Source: Catonia carolina (taxonomy: Eukaryota; Arthropoda; Insecta; Hemiptera; Achilidae). Taken from it: a stretch of 64,000 nt of DNA. Shown here in pieces: positions 12,800 to 25,423 of the stretch. The stretch lies in contig JAQMRL010000001.1 of the NCBI GenBank assembly GCA_035578175.1, positions 63,697,553 to 63,761,552 on the forward strand, in the 5' to 3' direction. Both the position numbers and the translations under genes were made by a program. Below the pieces are notes generated by a model, which did not search any database, had not been told where the DNA came from, and saw only the letters and a program-made list of their open reading frames with translations. How positions within the stretch are numbered: position 1 is the first letter of the stretch; every line of letters starts with the position of its first letter.

Positions 12800-15700
12800 A
12801 TTATATTACAGGGGCAGGTTTTAGCCATCATCACTCTCATTTCGCAGAGCCGAGATCTTCCTGGGTCAATTATTAGGGCCCATCTTCAGTTTTTAAAAAC
12901 TAAAACTCTTAATTTCTTAAGTACTTACTACATATTTCTCATTAGAACTGAGTCATTACGAAGAAGATTGCATTCAAACACAAAAACAAAAAATGTAATC
13001 GTATAACATTACCGCACATCAATTTTTTAAAAAGTTAAAAAACTATGTAAAACATTTATACAAAATCATAATACTACTAGTAATCATACATAATTATCTT
13101 AATAATAATTTTTATCCTCAGAATATATTTTCCTGAAAATAATGGAATGGATGGAAGTTCAGAATTACCCCCCACCCCGATGTTCCTTAAATGTTGCATT
13201 AAAAATAGATAAGTAATTTGAAATCAAAAACATTTTTAAAATGCTTTTGTAAGAAAAAAAAAATTTTAATCTCAAAATTATTATCAAATTACTTAACAAA
13301 TGAATAAACTCACGTAGAATAATATTTATTAAGACAAGTCAAAATTAGGGTAGAAAATAGGAACGTTTTACTGCATGAACGGAAAAATGAAAATTGACCA
13401 GGTATTTTCTTGGAGTGACCAAAATATACTGTGAGAAAAACTTGACCAAAACAGTAAAACGTTTCACTAAAAACAATTAATTATAAATGTATTCCCAGTA
13501 TTTTACAATGTTCATACCAATATTTATTAATTATCCATTAAACAGTTAAACAAAACAAAAGTAGTAAAAAATACACAATGAATAATCCATCAACGAAATT
13601 TTAAAATAATATTTGTCATACATTTCTGAACTCAAATCTGAATAAGTTTGAACATAACTTCATTTACACTTGACATAAAATGAAGCATTTAAATGATATT
13701 TCTTTTAAATTTCGAAATTAAGTCAAATCGTGAGCATATTAACAATAAGTAATTATTGACTGTACAAAAGTTACCATTAAGACTTTACAATTAGAACTAA
13801 TAAGTATCGGTTACGTTCATTTTTTAAGTAGCTCACATACAGATGGTAGAAAGTAAAATTATTTTATTTTTAGTTTCCTACATATTAATTAAATATGTAA
13901 CATAAGTTATACTGTAGTTCCTTTTGTAATATTCCTAATTATAATGTTATTGTTTAGTGTTAATAAAGATTTAAAGTGTGTTTCTTTTTATTTGTGATTG
14001 TAAATATGAGTACAGTACTAATCTATATTACAATATTTAAAGCTTATTAATCCATTTGTGCGCTCAATCGAATTTCATACGTACAATAGATATATAACTA
14101 TTTAAAGTATTGTTAACACATTTGAAAATATCCTTTGACTAAATTTTTAATCATATTTCTATCTGTTTTAATCTATAAATAAATCCATCTTCAATAATTT
14201 TGTTATTCTGTTGTACTACCATACAATAATAATTATAAGAACGATAACTCGGTTCAATTAATTTAGTTTCCTTACCAAAATACTATCATGTGACCACCAT
14301 TGGTTAGTGTGCTACTCCACAAGACTTCCAGGTGTGGTTCCCAGCTAGGATGTGGAAATAATTACACGTTCAGATCCACCATCTCACTTCATCAAACCAC
14401 AGAAGTCGATAATAACCAAGCTACAACATAACCTAAATTTAAAGAAAGAAATGTTCTTCATACGTTTTTGGTTCCTAATAAGTCGCAGGCTTGTCGTCAG
14501 GGTCTCTAAATAATAAAAATGACTTTTAGGACACAAATATCTGTTACTATTTCTTACATAAGTTATTACTGAGTCTTTTTAAGTATTTTTAAACTAATTA
14601 TTAAGTATTCATTTTTCAGTTGCCATGTTATTTGTTTTGTGAAATTTATTATATCCCTTTATTACAACCCTATGTATGTTTTAATAATCAACCAATCTCA
14701 CAAATTAAATCTGTTAATTAATGGGAAACTATTTATACTTTAGAAATACAATTGACTTAGAATAAGCACACATCTTAAATACATTGTATTGAACTGTCAA
14801 TTAAACCAACTTCCCAATCTTCTACATCAATGCTTTTATATTCCAATTCGACAGAAACTCAGTTCGTACGAGTATTTACTGAGATCTGTTTGCACTTATA
14901 TTCTACAAATCTACGCTTCAGCAAAGCCATCAAACATTAAATGTAAACAAATTTTTCAAAATATGATTTTACGATCACAAACTTTCACATGAAGACAGTT
15001 GACGAAACAATAGAGTAGTTATACATTCAATACCTCTCTAAATTAAAAACGAAAACAAGTCCCCTAATTCACACAATTTTGCTCCCACAATTACAACTTA
15101 TAGAAATATAATTCTAAGATTAGTAAATGTATATTTTCAATATGTATGGTTTATTTTTATAAATAATTGTATTAATGAAAAATAATATTTTTTTATTTAG
15201 TTGTAAAACATAAATTACCTAAATTGTAGTGGTATTTAAAGAGTAAAAATAATTTAAACGTGCAAGTTACTGTCTGAAATGGTCGCGGCTGTGAATTGGT
15301 ATTATTTTAACTGGTATTTATATTTTATATTTGTATTATTTACCGTAAGAAAAATACTTTTTAAACAAGCACATGTATTGTGTGTGAAAATACCTGTAAA
15401 GATAAAGATGTCATTATTGTGTAGGTTAGTCCGTTTTTTAGTAAATTAGAGATAAGTATATGTGACGTTACCATTAGTTGTAATATGATCATAAAAACCT
15501 CAATTAATTTATGTAATAATGATAATAATTAAGATAATTATTGCTCATTAAGACAAAGGAATAATGTGTAAAATTAATTTAGAGTAATTAAGAAAAATTA
15601 TTTAATATTTTATTTTTATCTGTCGTTGTGTAAAATAAATGTAAAGCACACTTAAAATGACTTCGTGTTGGTTTTTTTGTTCAATACAATACATACAACT

Positions 15701-16005
15701 TGTCTACAATTCACGTCCGAGAATACCAGAAGCGTTGCGGTTGGATGCAACAATGCTTATGCAAAACAGCCTACGCTCTCGTACGACTCAATTTGCGAAC
15801 AATGGAATTCTACAAAATGTAGAAAGCACAAAAAATTTAAAAAAAAAACAAGAGCATAAGAATAGATATATCACATCAAGCAGTGATCTGAAAATGTTTT
15901 AATAAAATATTAATATGAAATTTTATAGTGTTCTTACTACCATATTGATTCATTGATCCAAAAATATAGCACGTTTTGTTTTAAAGTTACAACATAAATT
16001 CTTTT
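12800..16005. other. AT-rich intergenic stretch
   Basis: No supported gene was found. The only structured item is a possible tRNA-derived SINE head at 14287-14345. A frame near 15665 contains VAVGCNNAYAKQ, faintly reminiscent of a THAP zinc-finger start, but it lacks the remaining motif residues and is not called. Confidence 0.45.
14287..14345 (+). repeat. Possible tRNA-derived SINE head
   Basis: An A-box-like TTGGTTAGTGTG and a degenerate B-box-like GGTGTGGTTCCCAGC have tRNA-like spacing, in a GC-richer island surrounded by AT-rich DNA. No acceptor stem pairs, so it is not a functional tRNA. Confidence 0.3.
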
Positions 16006-16009
16006 CTTC

Positions 16010-16415
16010 TTCTCCTTCTTCCTCACGTCATGGTTTATGCCAACTTTTCCGACATCAAAATGGTTGATTTTTTATTATTTAGCTATAATTAAAAATAAAT
16101 CACTCCAAGCGTTGTAAAGTTCTTCCCAAGCTTATTCTTCCCTTAGGTTTGTATTCCAAAACCTGCTTTAAAATTATATCTTCCTTTATTTGAAGATGCT
16201 CCACCATTTCTTGTGATAATAACTAATTCTCTCATTTACTCTTATTGTCTGCAATTTTCCTTACATCGCAATTTTAAATGGTTTTCTTCTTCGTACAATC
16301 CTTCACCCTTCGTAGAAAATGAATCTCTGCAGCTTTCAATTTTTGTTTCCTTCTCCCTGCAAGAGTCCAAGTTTTGCTGCCATACAAAAAAAAACGAAAC
16401 TGCCATTACTTTATA
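16010..16415 (-). pseudogene. Decayed LINE (RT C-terminal half)
   Basis: Minus-strand reading gives interrupted pieces typical of the region downstream of the RT core in non-LTR retrotransposons. These include AEIHFLRRVKDC near 16330 and LEYKPKGRISLGR followed by TLQRLE near 16120-16160. Several frameshifts and stops are present. A CTTCTT-rich tract at the 3' side resembles the (GAA)n tails of the LINE pieces at 12277 and 36290, so all three may belong to related families. Confidence 0.5.
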
Positions 16416-16972
16416 AAATCATGTCAATATATTGTATATTCTCTTAGGTCCGTTTCGGGAACTGGGTAAAATAAATAATTTCCACACTAAAGTTTAAAAT
16501 TACAAGTATTTATTACAAACTAAAAAAATACAATTAATAGTGTCTTAAATCTATAAGTAAATTACAATTAAATTAATAAATAATGAAAATAAATGAACTT
16601 AATTAGACTAAATACTTCTTACAAATGATACTAAACTTAGACAATAAATTCACAGTAACATTGACCTTTTCTAACGCACTGTTACGCACTACATAATTTG
16701 ATCACTGAATCACAGATAAATCGAGACTGACTCCAAAACGCGCGTGCTCCCTTATATAGATGAGCTATAGAGATTTTGAGAAGAACAGAGATTTTTAATA
16801 TAATACCTAATAAAATACAAAAGCCTTCTGACGGCTTCTGGATAAATCTTAGCAACAAACTGTAAACAAACTAAGATTGAATAAAAGGTGTTACAAAAAG
16901 CCCAATTATCTAAATACCCAACTCTTTCACAATAGGCTGGCCTACCTACATAACCATTTATAATAGTACATA
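16416..16972. other. AT-rich region with LTR-like composition, left flank of mariner
   Basis: The 16440-16770 segment contains a CGGGAACTGGG motif, long AT runs and a TATATA box near 16754 preceded by GCGCGTGCTCCC. This layout resembles the repeats at 37488 and 41688, but sequence identity is too low to be sure. No host gene is seen. Confidence 0.25.
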
Positions 16973-17015
16973 CGAGGGTAGGCTGATAAGTAATGCACAC
17001 ATGCTTGTAGAAGAC
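16973..17015 (+). repeat. Mariner terminal inverted repeat (transposase 3' side)
   Basis: Starts CGAGGGTAGGCTGATAAG immediately after the TA duplication and matches the reverse complement of the other end at all 43 positions. Confidence 0.95.
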
Positions 17016-17087
17016 GAACAAAAAGAAATAGCAAGATGGGGTAAATAACAAATTAAAGTACAAATCTTAACCTACCAAATTATCTAT

Positions 17088-18161
17088 TTATTTTTCAATA
17101 TAGTCACCGTTAAGCATTACACATGTCTCCCAACGTTTAACAAGTTTTTTCATTCCGTCACTGAAAAATTCTTCCGACTTTCCTCGAACCCAGGACGCAA
17201 TAGCTGCCTTCACCTCATTGTCCGAGCTGTAATGATTACCCTTAAGGTCTCTCTTCAGTAGAGGAAAAAAATAAAAATCGCAAGGCGCAAGGTCGGGAGA
17301 ATACGGAGGGTGTAAAATTGGTTGAAACTTCAGGTTTCTCAGAGCCTCTCCAGTTGCACGCGAAGTGTGTGGACGAGCATTGTCGTGTTGCAAAATTATT
17401 GGCGCCAGGTTGCCTCTAACACGACAAACTCGACGTCGGAGGTGTTTCAGAGTCTGTATATACTGAGCAGAATTTACCGTTGCCCCTCGTTCCAGATAAT
17501 CAGTCACATAAACTCGGCGAGCATCCCAAAACACAGTCAAAAGAATTTTTTTTGCGGACGGTTGTGTTTTGAACTTTTTCACAACAGGAGAATGTGGATG
17601 ACGATATTCAGCGCTCTGCCTTTTTTCTTCGGGATCGTAATGATGAACCCATGACTCGTCCCCCGTCACAATATTCAAAAGAAAGTCTTCTCCTTCGTCA
17701 CGGTAGCGCTTCAAAAGTTGTTCACAGCATTCCAATCGACGCTGTTTATTCTCGTCTGTCAGACGGCGTGGTACCCATCGTGCACAGATTTTACGGTATC
17801 CCAATTGTTCAATAATGAAGCCAACACGTTCCTTAGATATTCCAATTTGGTTTGCGATACGCTGTTGAGTGATTCGCCGGTCATTTTGAATCAAATCATC
17901 GATGAGTTTGCGACGATTATCGTCTGAGGCAGTGATTGGTCGTCCACTGCGTGTTTTGTCAACAATTAAGGCTTTTCCAGGTTGGCAATCACGAAATTTT
18001 ATTACCCAACGATTCACAGTAGACCTATCAACAGTATCGTCACAATAAACAGCCTTTAAACGACGATAAATCTCACTAGGATTCACTTTCTCAGCAGTTA
18101 AAAATTCGATAACAGCGCGTTGTTTAATTCTCGTTGACATAGCACCAGAACACGACGCCAT
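17088..18161 (-). CDS. Mariner transposase, full length
   Basis: It encodes 357 residues from the ATG at 18159-18161; the frame stays open 27 codons further up to a GTG, but family length (about 345-360) favours the ATG start. A second Met seven codons in is an alternative. The N-terminal third holds helix-turn-helix DNA-binding segments (RSTVNRWVIKF, about 46-56, and ITQQRIANQIGISKERV, about 97-113). The WVPRRLT linker motif is at 129-135. The DDE catalytic domain shows TGDESW (D168), QHDNARPHT (D260) and YSPDLAPCDF (D295), with exactly 34 residues between the last two aspartates: the mariner DD34D signature. No stop or frameshift interrupts it and all catalytic residues are present, so it could be active. 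It would catalyse cut-and-paste transposition at TA sites in the nucleus. Confidence 0.96.
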   Translation of the reverse strand: MASCSGAMSTRIKQRAVIEFLTAEKVNPSEIYRRLKAVYCDDTVDRSTVNRWVIKFRDCQPGKALIVDKTRSGRPITASDDNRRKLIDDLIQNDRRITQQRIANQIGISKERVGFIIEQLGYRKICARWVPRRLTDENKQRRLECCEQLLKRYRDEGEDFLLNIVTGDESWVHHYDPEEKRQSAEYRHPHSPVVKKFKTQPSAKKILLTVFWDARRVYVTDYLERGATVNSAQYIQTLKHLRRRVCRVRGNLAPIILQHDNARPHTSRATGEALRNLKFQPILHPPYSPDLAPCDFYFFPLLKRDLKGNHYSSDNEVKAAIASWVRGKSEEFFSDGMKKLVKRWETCVMLNGDYIEK

Positions 18162-18277
18162 ACTTCCACTACTCAAAACAAACTGAATGAAAGCAACGCC
18201 TTCAAACTGCGCAGGCTTGTAGAGGAGAAATAGTACTTCCACATGCCACCAGGCGCGCTACTGAAGTTTATTTAGTT

Positions 18278-18320
18278 GTCTTCTACAAGCATGTGTGCAT
18301 TACTTATCAGCCTACCCTCG
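18278..18320 (-). repeat. Mariner terminal inverted repeat (transposase 5' side)
   Basis: Reverse complement of 16973-17015 without mismatch; followed by the TA duplication at 18321-18322. Confidence 0.95.
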
Positions 18321-18322
18321 TA

Positions 18323-21300
18323 ATATTTCTGTTTCTTGGAAACCCTATTTATCACTCTTATTATTTACGTTAACATTTTTAAAATCTCGGTCCTCTCGAA
18401 AATTCTCGAACACAAATTCCCTTTAGATATTGTCTCAATATGTTTGAAAGCTTAATCCTCGGTGTAGTTGTACTCGTTCTGGATATTCTCTGAAAACGAT
18501 GAATAGTTTTGTCACCATCTCAGTTCTCCGTCAAAACCAATGTGACATTAATATTTAGTTAAGAGGTGCCAGGAAATTGCCTTTCATTCTCTTCCAGCCT
18601 GCTGGGTAACAACAATGCACAAGCCGTCATGTACCCAGAGGTCAAACCGAGGACTAATGGAAGTAAAATTTTTGGCAGAGCTGACCAACTACAAAAATGG
18701 AAGGCTTTGTCCCTTTTAACAGTATCAGTAGGCATTAAATGGCATTAAAGATGAGACTTATCGATGTCTTCTACTAGCAATGAACAACTTGCAGCCAGTG
18801 TCTGTTTATATAAATTAACAATAAACATAATAACCAATTTATGTAAACTCTTCTTGAATATTAATTAATGAAAATACAGCATTAAATATAATCGTTTGTA
18901 ATCTACTAATTTCCCGAACATGATTATCTTTCCTTCCCTTTAGGTCTAAGTAGTTCCCGTAAAATTAAAATATTTATCCTAAAATAAGTTTCGAATTTCA
19001 TGAATACTTCTTAACTAAACACTTTCCCTACTAAAAAAGTTTTTATCAAAAGAATATTTTTAATTAAAAAGAGATTTACAAGTAAATATGGGGTATTCTC
19101 AAAAAGCCTACTAAAAGTTTTCCTGGATTTTTTTTTGTTTTCACTAAATTTACCCATTAAAATAAGTGACTTAAAGAATATAAAAACGGTAAAAAGGTGT
19201 ATTTAACAAAGAAAATCAGATTTATAAGGCTATAAATGTTACATTTTGAAAGGTAATTTGTGATTTTTCACTAATCTTTAATAAATAAAGAAAAAGTAGT
19301 AAACATAAGTGAAACAATCAATTAGACACTTTCATCTCCATTTATTTTGTCACTTATATGCTTGATTCTCATAGTAATTTAGAAACACTAGATAATCCGC
19401 GAGATGATTCGAATGCTGATTGTCAAGATACCCTCTCCAGTAGAATTAATGTGGCAGTTGTAGCAACATAAGCACCTACAAAAATTATTTATTATAAATG
19501 TATTATTACGATTAAAAACCATAATTAAGTATAATATTTGAAGTCTGTCTTACCAAAAATATTTTTGAGCCATTGTGCGAAAAAACAATTCTATAGCCCA
19601 GATATTATAATAAAAATAATATTTTATTTAAAAAAAATATATTTAAAAAAGAGATTTCTCATGGAAAGTTCAGTTATAAAACTTTTATTAGTAAAAACAA
19701 ATCAGGTTTATGGTGTTGTTGACGAACAATAGCCTTTTTAATGAACAGGTACTTTATGAGCTACAAAATATAATAAAAACCACTGGTTGGTGACTAGTTA
19801 TAGATAATAAAAGTAAAAAAATGAAATCATCGTTTTGTTATGAATATCGTAAATTAATAACTGACTCGTGGAGATGTTTTTCTGGGTTCACTTAATCGCA
19901 GTTTGGCAATTTGTTAAACCAATGAATGAAATGCGGATTATTGTGGTCTCAATTGAAAGTCAAGTGGCCGTACGATCATCCACGTTTCCTTCTCCATCCC
20001 GGAAGTAGGACAGTAACCACCCGGCCACGTGGAATCCAATCGACTCAACCACCCTTCCCTGTATTTTGCTGTGTGACTTAAGAGAAAGAAGGGTGACGGA
20101 GTAAAATATTTTATTAATTCTATAAAACAGAGCGATTTCTTTGAATAACATTATAAAATCATGATTTTAACGATATAAAAATAAATCAGGCTTTTACATT
20201 ATGTTCACACAATATTATATCACAATGTAAAACCAGCACTTTTTATTCAAATTCCTTAAAAGAATTCAATTATAATTGTATTTTGTTTTATTTTACTAAT
20301 AATTACTGTTCGTTATGCAAGGATACTTATTTTTATTCCAGTGACTAACATTATTAAATTAAAACATGCATTCAAAATACTTTATGCCAAGTTTTGACAA
20401 TTTTCGAAACATTCCATTTTTTGAGAGTTATTTTACTGTTTTTATATAACAGTATGTACAATCATCCCTTGATATTTACGGTGTGTTTGTCCTCAATTGT
20501 TCTTAAAATTCTCGTAAATGTTGAGAGTGTAATGAAATGAGAAATCAGGGAGTTACATTCCTCAATAGCATTATTTAGGAAGGTTATAAAAATTAAACTA
20601 TACAAGTTCTGTACAAGTGACTATGAAGCTAAAAAAAGAAAGGCTAAATGAAGGTAATAAAGCATCTTCTTAAAAATTTTTAATAAAATTTGTTTCAATT
20701 TTGTGTTTTATATACTCTAGTAATGGTTGTTTCACCGAACATGTAAACGTGAGTAAGTAGAATAACAGGTAAAAGAAGATTAAAGCAGAAACAAAAAGGT
20801 CAGTAAAAACTTACCTCTAGTATTTTTTATTCCTTTATTACTTGTGCTTATCAGTATTTCTACTCAAGCTACTGAAGAAGAGGGTTTTGAAACAAAACCG
20901 TTTGTAACAATGTTTTGTTATGCAGTTTTCTGCAACTTCTTTACAATTTCGTATAAAAAAGGCATCGATATATTTTCTGGAAATCCAACTCTGCTGCATC
21001 TCTCGGTTTTGAACGATGCCTTTTTGAGTTAACGCTCGATGCATTCTTGTAATTTCAACAACAGCTTTACATCAAATTTTTGATACCATAAGCAAGTGTG
21101 TATCTGTGTTTTCAGTTATAACCTCTTGTTGCCTAAATCTTTATAATTGAAGCTGATTCCACAAGTTAAGAAACAGTATAAATTCTCTGACGCGCAAAAG
21201 CCTGTACTAGTATAGATTACATTCATGCTTAGAGTTAAGATTACATTGTTTAGCCTAGACGTTGTGTAATATAAATGTACTATTTTTATTACACTGTCAA

Positions 21301-22384
21301 TGTAAAACTCTTGCGTACTACAAGCTACATCAGGCTTTTCTAAATACATACAAAAGATCGCATTTTGAAACGTGTCTATGTGTTTAAGATAGGATGAGAA
21401 AAATAAAGGTGATGTAATGCATTGCTCTTATTGTAAAAAAGTTATAGAAATCTATTTCACGGTGTTATTAAAAGTAGTTTCACGGCGAAATCTTAGAGGA
21501 AAGACCTTCTTAGAGGTTGCTATATATCTGAAACACTGGTTAAGAAGTTTAGTGTTCTGTAGAAAAGTTAGAGACGTGCCAACTGGAGTGCGATGTGAAC
21601 TTGTTATCTTCGATCAGGCCCGTACTAACCAAAAGAGGTTTCCTCTTCTTAGTACAGATTAACCAAGTGCTTATCTCAATTAATTGAGGAATTAATGTCC
21701 CGCAGATGAAATTCACGTTATTATTGCTAGAACGATTCTTAAATAAATTAAACCTCTTCGAAATTAGTTTTAACTTCGCTAACTCAACCTCTAGTACGAT
21801 TTAAATTAACTATTAATTTTTTTAGGCTGATTAAAAGAAATTGTTTTTACAGACATTAAAAGTTTATTTAATTGGGCTTGTAATGAACAGAAATAAAGAA
21901 ATATTAATAATTAATTTTTGTTTCTTCCATGACATTTTCTCAATTCTCAAAATATGATTGTGTTGATTTGATTGTGTATGAGTTTCTTAATTCACGAATA
22001 ACATAAAATAAGGTTGAATGTTTGGCAAGAACACAAATCAGCTGTTGCTTTTTTGTCAATTTCAAGAAAAATCTTAACATTTTTTCTTTCTTATTTTTAA
22101 TCCCTAATATGTATACGTTGTCATCCGTTCAATTTAGAACAATAATCAACCCCATGACCCAAATGAGATGAGAATGATATTATGCATGACGTGTAAATGA
22201 GATGTAGTCACAAGACTACGTCTCATGACTCAGGATTTGTTTCTTCCGAAGTATCTGTTTTTATTACTAAATAATAGACTAATGGTTTAATTACTTGCGT
22301 AATATCTTAATGTGATTTTCTTATTACTGAAGTTTTCTGTATGGTAAAGTTTTATATTTTATACTACAAATAAAATATTAAATG
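18323..22384. other. AT-rich intergenic stretch
   Basis: No supported gene. Two GC-richer islands (about 18560-18720 and 19960-20095) have no recognised content. A near-perfect 12-bp inverted repeat (TGAGATGTAGTC / GACTACGTCTCA) lies at 22198-22225. Remaining open frames are short and AT-driven. Confidence 0.45.
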
Positions 22385-22660
22385 TACGGTTGTGTACAAA
22401 ATTAACGCATCACTTCAAAAGATTTTTAATGTTTTCACAGTATATTGATAAATATGTATTAACCGCATGATCTGGCCAGTCAACACCCCAGACTTAAATC
22501 CTACTGAGCACATTTTGGTTATGCTTAAAAAAGAGTTCGTCAACGTTTTTTTTTTCAAACACTGCTTAATCTACAATCTGTTCGCAAGGAACAATGAATA
22601 GATGAGTGGTAGAGTCTATTAACTGGCTTGTTGAAGAAGAACTCATTAGTTCTTCTCCAT
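22385..22660 (+). pseudogene. Tc1-type transposase C-terminal fragment
   Basis: From an ATG at 22467 the frame reads MIWPVNTPDLNPTEHILV, which is the WPxxSPDLNPIE motif carrying the last acidic residue of the Tc1 DD34E triad (here the Glu of PTEH). The frame stops at 22599-22601. A following segment resembling the family C-terminus (ESINWLVEE) is in another frame. The earlier catalytic aspartates are missing. Boundaries are approximate. Confidence 0.7.
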
Positions 22661-22742
22661 TTTACAAAATAAAATATATAATCACTTTAAAAAAAAAAAA
22701 GAAGTTTTTCTTTACAATGAATATAGTTACGTTGGTTGTGTT

Positions 22743-25423
22743 TTAAAACAAGTCTGTCGTGTGAAGTCTTTGTAAACGTCGAATTTCTTCACTGTTGTCG
22801 AGGAGGTTCACCGCTAAATAATTTGTGTGGCTATTAAGTCTTGTATGATACCTCGAAGAAAATCTTGAGATTTCATCCGTGATGGTTGGTATGTTCAAGT
22901 CTCGTTGAATGATCCTGTTGGTGACATACCACGGAGAGTCTGTGACTGTCCGGAGAAATTTCGTTTGAAAACGTTGAATTATGGCAACGTTTGACTTTGT
23001 CGCCGTTCCCCAAAGTTGTATCCCGTAAGTCCAAATTGGTTTCAGAATAGTCTTGTAAATTGTTAGTTTGTTCGTTAACGATAATTTAGAATTTTTGTGT
23101 AACATCCAATAAAGTTTATAAAATTTGTAATTTAGTTGTTTCCTCTTATTCCAGATGTGTGTTTTCTAAGTTAGTCGACGATCTAGATGCATTCCAAGGT
23201 ATCTTGCTGTATCTGATTGTGGTAGTGTTTTATTGTTTAGTTTAACAGGTGGACAAGTGTCTTTTTTAGTGTAAATGTCACTTGAACACTTTTCTCTTCG
23301 TTAGACCTTATCCGCCACTTTTTTTGCCAGCTCTCTATGTTGTGTAGATGTTCTTGCAGATATTTTGAAGTAGTATGTGGTTTGCTATGCACAGCTTGGA
23401 TTGCAACATCGTCAGAAAAAGCTGCTAATGTGGTATTTTCCGAAACAGGCATGTCAGAAGTATATATACAATACAGGAAAGGTGACAACACACTACCTTG
23501 AGGAACTCCCGCATGGATAGGAAATAATTGTGATGAGTCTGCTTGTAATTTAACCTTGAAATATCTGTCTTCTAAAAAGGATTTAAATAAATTGAAAATT
23601 TGATGAGGTAGGTGCTTTTTGAGCTTGAAAAGCAGACCAAGGTGCCAAACCTTGTCATAAGCTTGACAGACATCAATAAAGACTACTGAGCAAAATTCTT
23701 TTTCTTCGAAAGCCTTTTGTATTTTAGCAGCTACTCTGTGGATTTGCTCGATCGTACTATGCCCCGCTCGAAAACCGAACTGGTAATCTGGTATTACAAC
23801 ACTTTGTTCGAGTACAGGTATCAATCTTTTTAAAATAAGTTTTTCAAACACTTTAGACAACACTGACAACAAACTTATTGGCCTGTATGACTTTATTTCG
23901 TTAGGTGGTTTACCTGGTTTAGGGATGAGCACAATTTCTGCTATTTTCCACTGTTTAGGATAGTATTCAATACGAAGCATAGCATTAAAAATGATTGTTA
24001 TTAGTCTCAGAGTTTTTTGTGGCAATTCTTTTAGAATTTCTCCTGTGATTGAGTCGTGCCCCGGCGACTTTCTTGAACAAATATTTTTTTGTATAATTTC
24101 CTTGACTTCATTTATGGAGAATAATTTAAGAGGCATTGCCGTTTGAAATGGAGATTCTAAAAATTCGTTAGTTTCCTCTTCATCAATTGAGTCTGAGGGA
24201 AAAGGAGTGAAAACACCTTCAAGATGACTAGCAAAAGCTTCTGCTTTTTCTTTGTTGCTCTTTACCCAGTTGCCGTTCGGTAGTCGAAACGGTGGAATGG
24301 TGTGATTGGGTCTTTTAATCCGTCGCAAAGGTTTCCAAAGGGAAAAATTTGTATTATAATTAGGACCTAATTGCTTTAAATAATCTTGTAATGATTCATT
24401 ACTATATTCCTGCAACAAACGCTTCAGATTCCTGGCTGCATTATTGTAATTCCTGTTATCTACTGGGTTTCTTGTAGTTTGCCATACTCGCCTTAGTCTC
24501 CTTTTTTCGTTAATAGAAATTTTAATGTTCAAAGGTTGATAGACGTCCGTATTGTCGTAATTAGTTGTCTTGTCCGGAGTTGACAATTTGGCTGCTTCCT
24601 GGATTGTTTCGGTTAGGTAATGAACAGCCTTGTCTATATCATTTTCATTTTTTAAAGGAATATCACAGGTAATTTTGTAGTCTAATCTTTGCCTAAAATA
24701 GTCCCAGTTTGTATATGAATTTGTCAAATGTTTAGGCAACTGTGATTTATTAAAAATGGATGCAATTGATAATATTACAGGTGAGTGGTCTGACGACAAG
24801 TCAAAGCAAGACTCTATTTTTACGTGTGCGTCAGGAACTCCCTTTTTAATAAAGAAATCTATGACGTCAGGAAGTCGTCTAGTATCAGTAGGCCAATATG
24901 TAGGTTCATTTGAAGAAATATAAGATAATAGTGTTTGATCGATGACTTGCATTAACAGACGACCTCTCGGGGAAGTTATTCGAGACCCCCAACGCTGATG
25001 TTTTGCGTTAAAATCGGCACCTATTATAAAACGCCTTCCCAGTGATTTGAAAAATTGTGTGAAGTCCTCTTTCCTTAGCGTGTACCTTGGAGGAAAGTAT
25101 GCTGCTGATACGTCTAATGGTCCAAAATTATCTGTTATTGACACACTTGTGGCTTGAATGCGTTCAGTTTGGTACGCTGGTAATTGATAATGGGCGATGG
25201 TATTTTTTATTATTAATCCGGAGCCCCCATGAGCTCTACCATCAGGGCTGTTTGTTTGGTATGTCGTGTATCCTGTCATTCTGAACGTATTTGTATCTTT
25301 GAAGTGAGTTTCTGATATAAGTAAAATGTCCAGTTTCTGAAAAATGATAAAAGACTTGATTTCTTGGCTATGTTGGGCCAAGCCGTTAGCATTCCATAGA
25401 GCTATTCTAAGAAGTCTTACCAT
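22743..25423 (-). pseudogene. LINE ORF2: APE endonuclease and reverse transcriptase, frameshifted near C-terminus
   Basis: It starts at the ATG 25421-25423 and is open for 728 codons to a stop at 23237-23239. The endonuclease (about 1-225) shows WNANGL, ISETH (E38), GADFNAKH (D137, N139) and SSDHSPVIL. The RT (about 480-700) shows YRPISLLS (513-520), FIDVCQAYDKVW (D584), GVPQGSVLSP and an FSDD catalytic box (669-672) in place of YADD. Homology continues past the stop in the -1 frame, from DTCPPVKLNN to RRLT, then a TAG at 23166-23168 where relatives have Trp, then KTHIWNKRKQL and onward to 22743. The shift falls on A_AAA_AAG (23261-23267, minus). The protein would nick target DNA and copy the element's RNA by target-primed reverse transcription. 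The TAG argues for decay rather than recoding. Confidence 0.9.

Larger units (their letters stand above)
16973..18320 (-). mobile_element. Intact mariner transposon (DD34D)
   Basis: A 1348-bp element bounded by perfectly matching 43-bp terminal inverted repeats (16973-17015 and 18278-18320) and flanked on both sides by TA (16971-16972 and 18321-18322), the standard mariner target duplication. It contains one uninterrupted transposase gene on the minus strand. Identical TIRs and an open frame suggest recent insertion. It split an older AT-rich sequence that continues on both sides. Confidence 0.95.

Noticed and set aside
15657..15902. Overlapping ORFs with a faint THAP-like VAVGCNNAY
   Set aside because: No spaced Cys/His, Pro or AVPTIF-type residues follow, and two frames are open by chance.
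17322..17927. Three plus-strand ORFs of 69-110 codons
   Set aside because: They are antisense shadows of the mariner transposase.
18162..18242. 27-codon N-terminal extension of the mariner transposase from a GTG
   Set aside because: The ATG at 18159-18161 gives the normal family length; upstream codons resemble the 5' UTR and start with GTG.
22680..22692. A-run beside the LINE as its poly(A) tail
   Set aside because: The LINE is on the minus strand, so its tail should appear as T on the plus strand; the run is in the wrong orientation.
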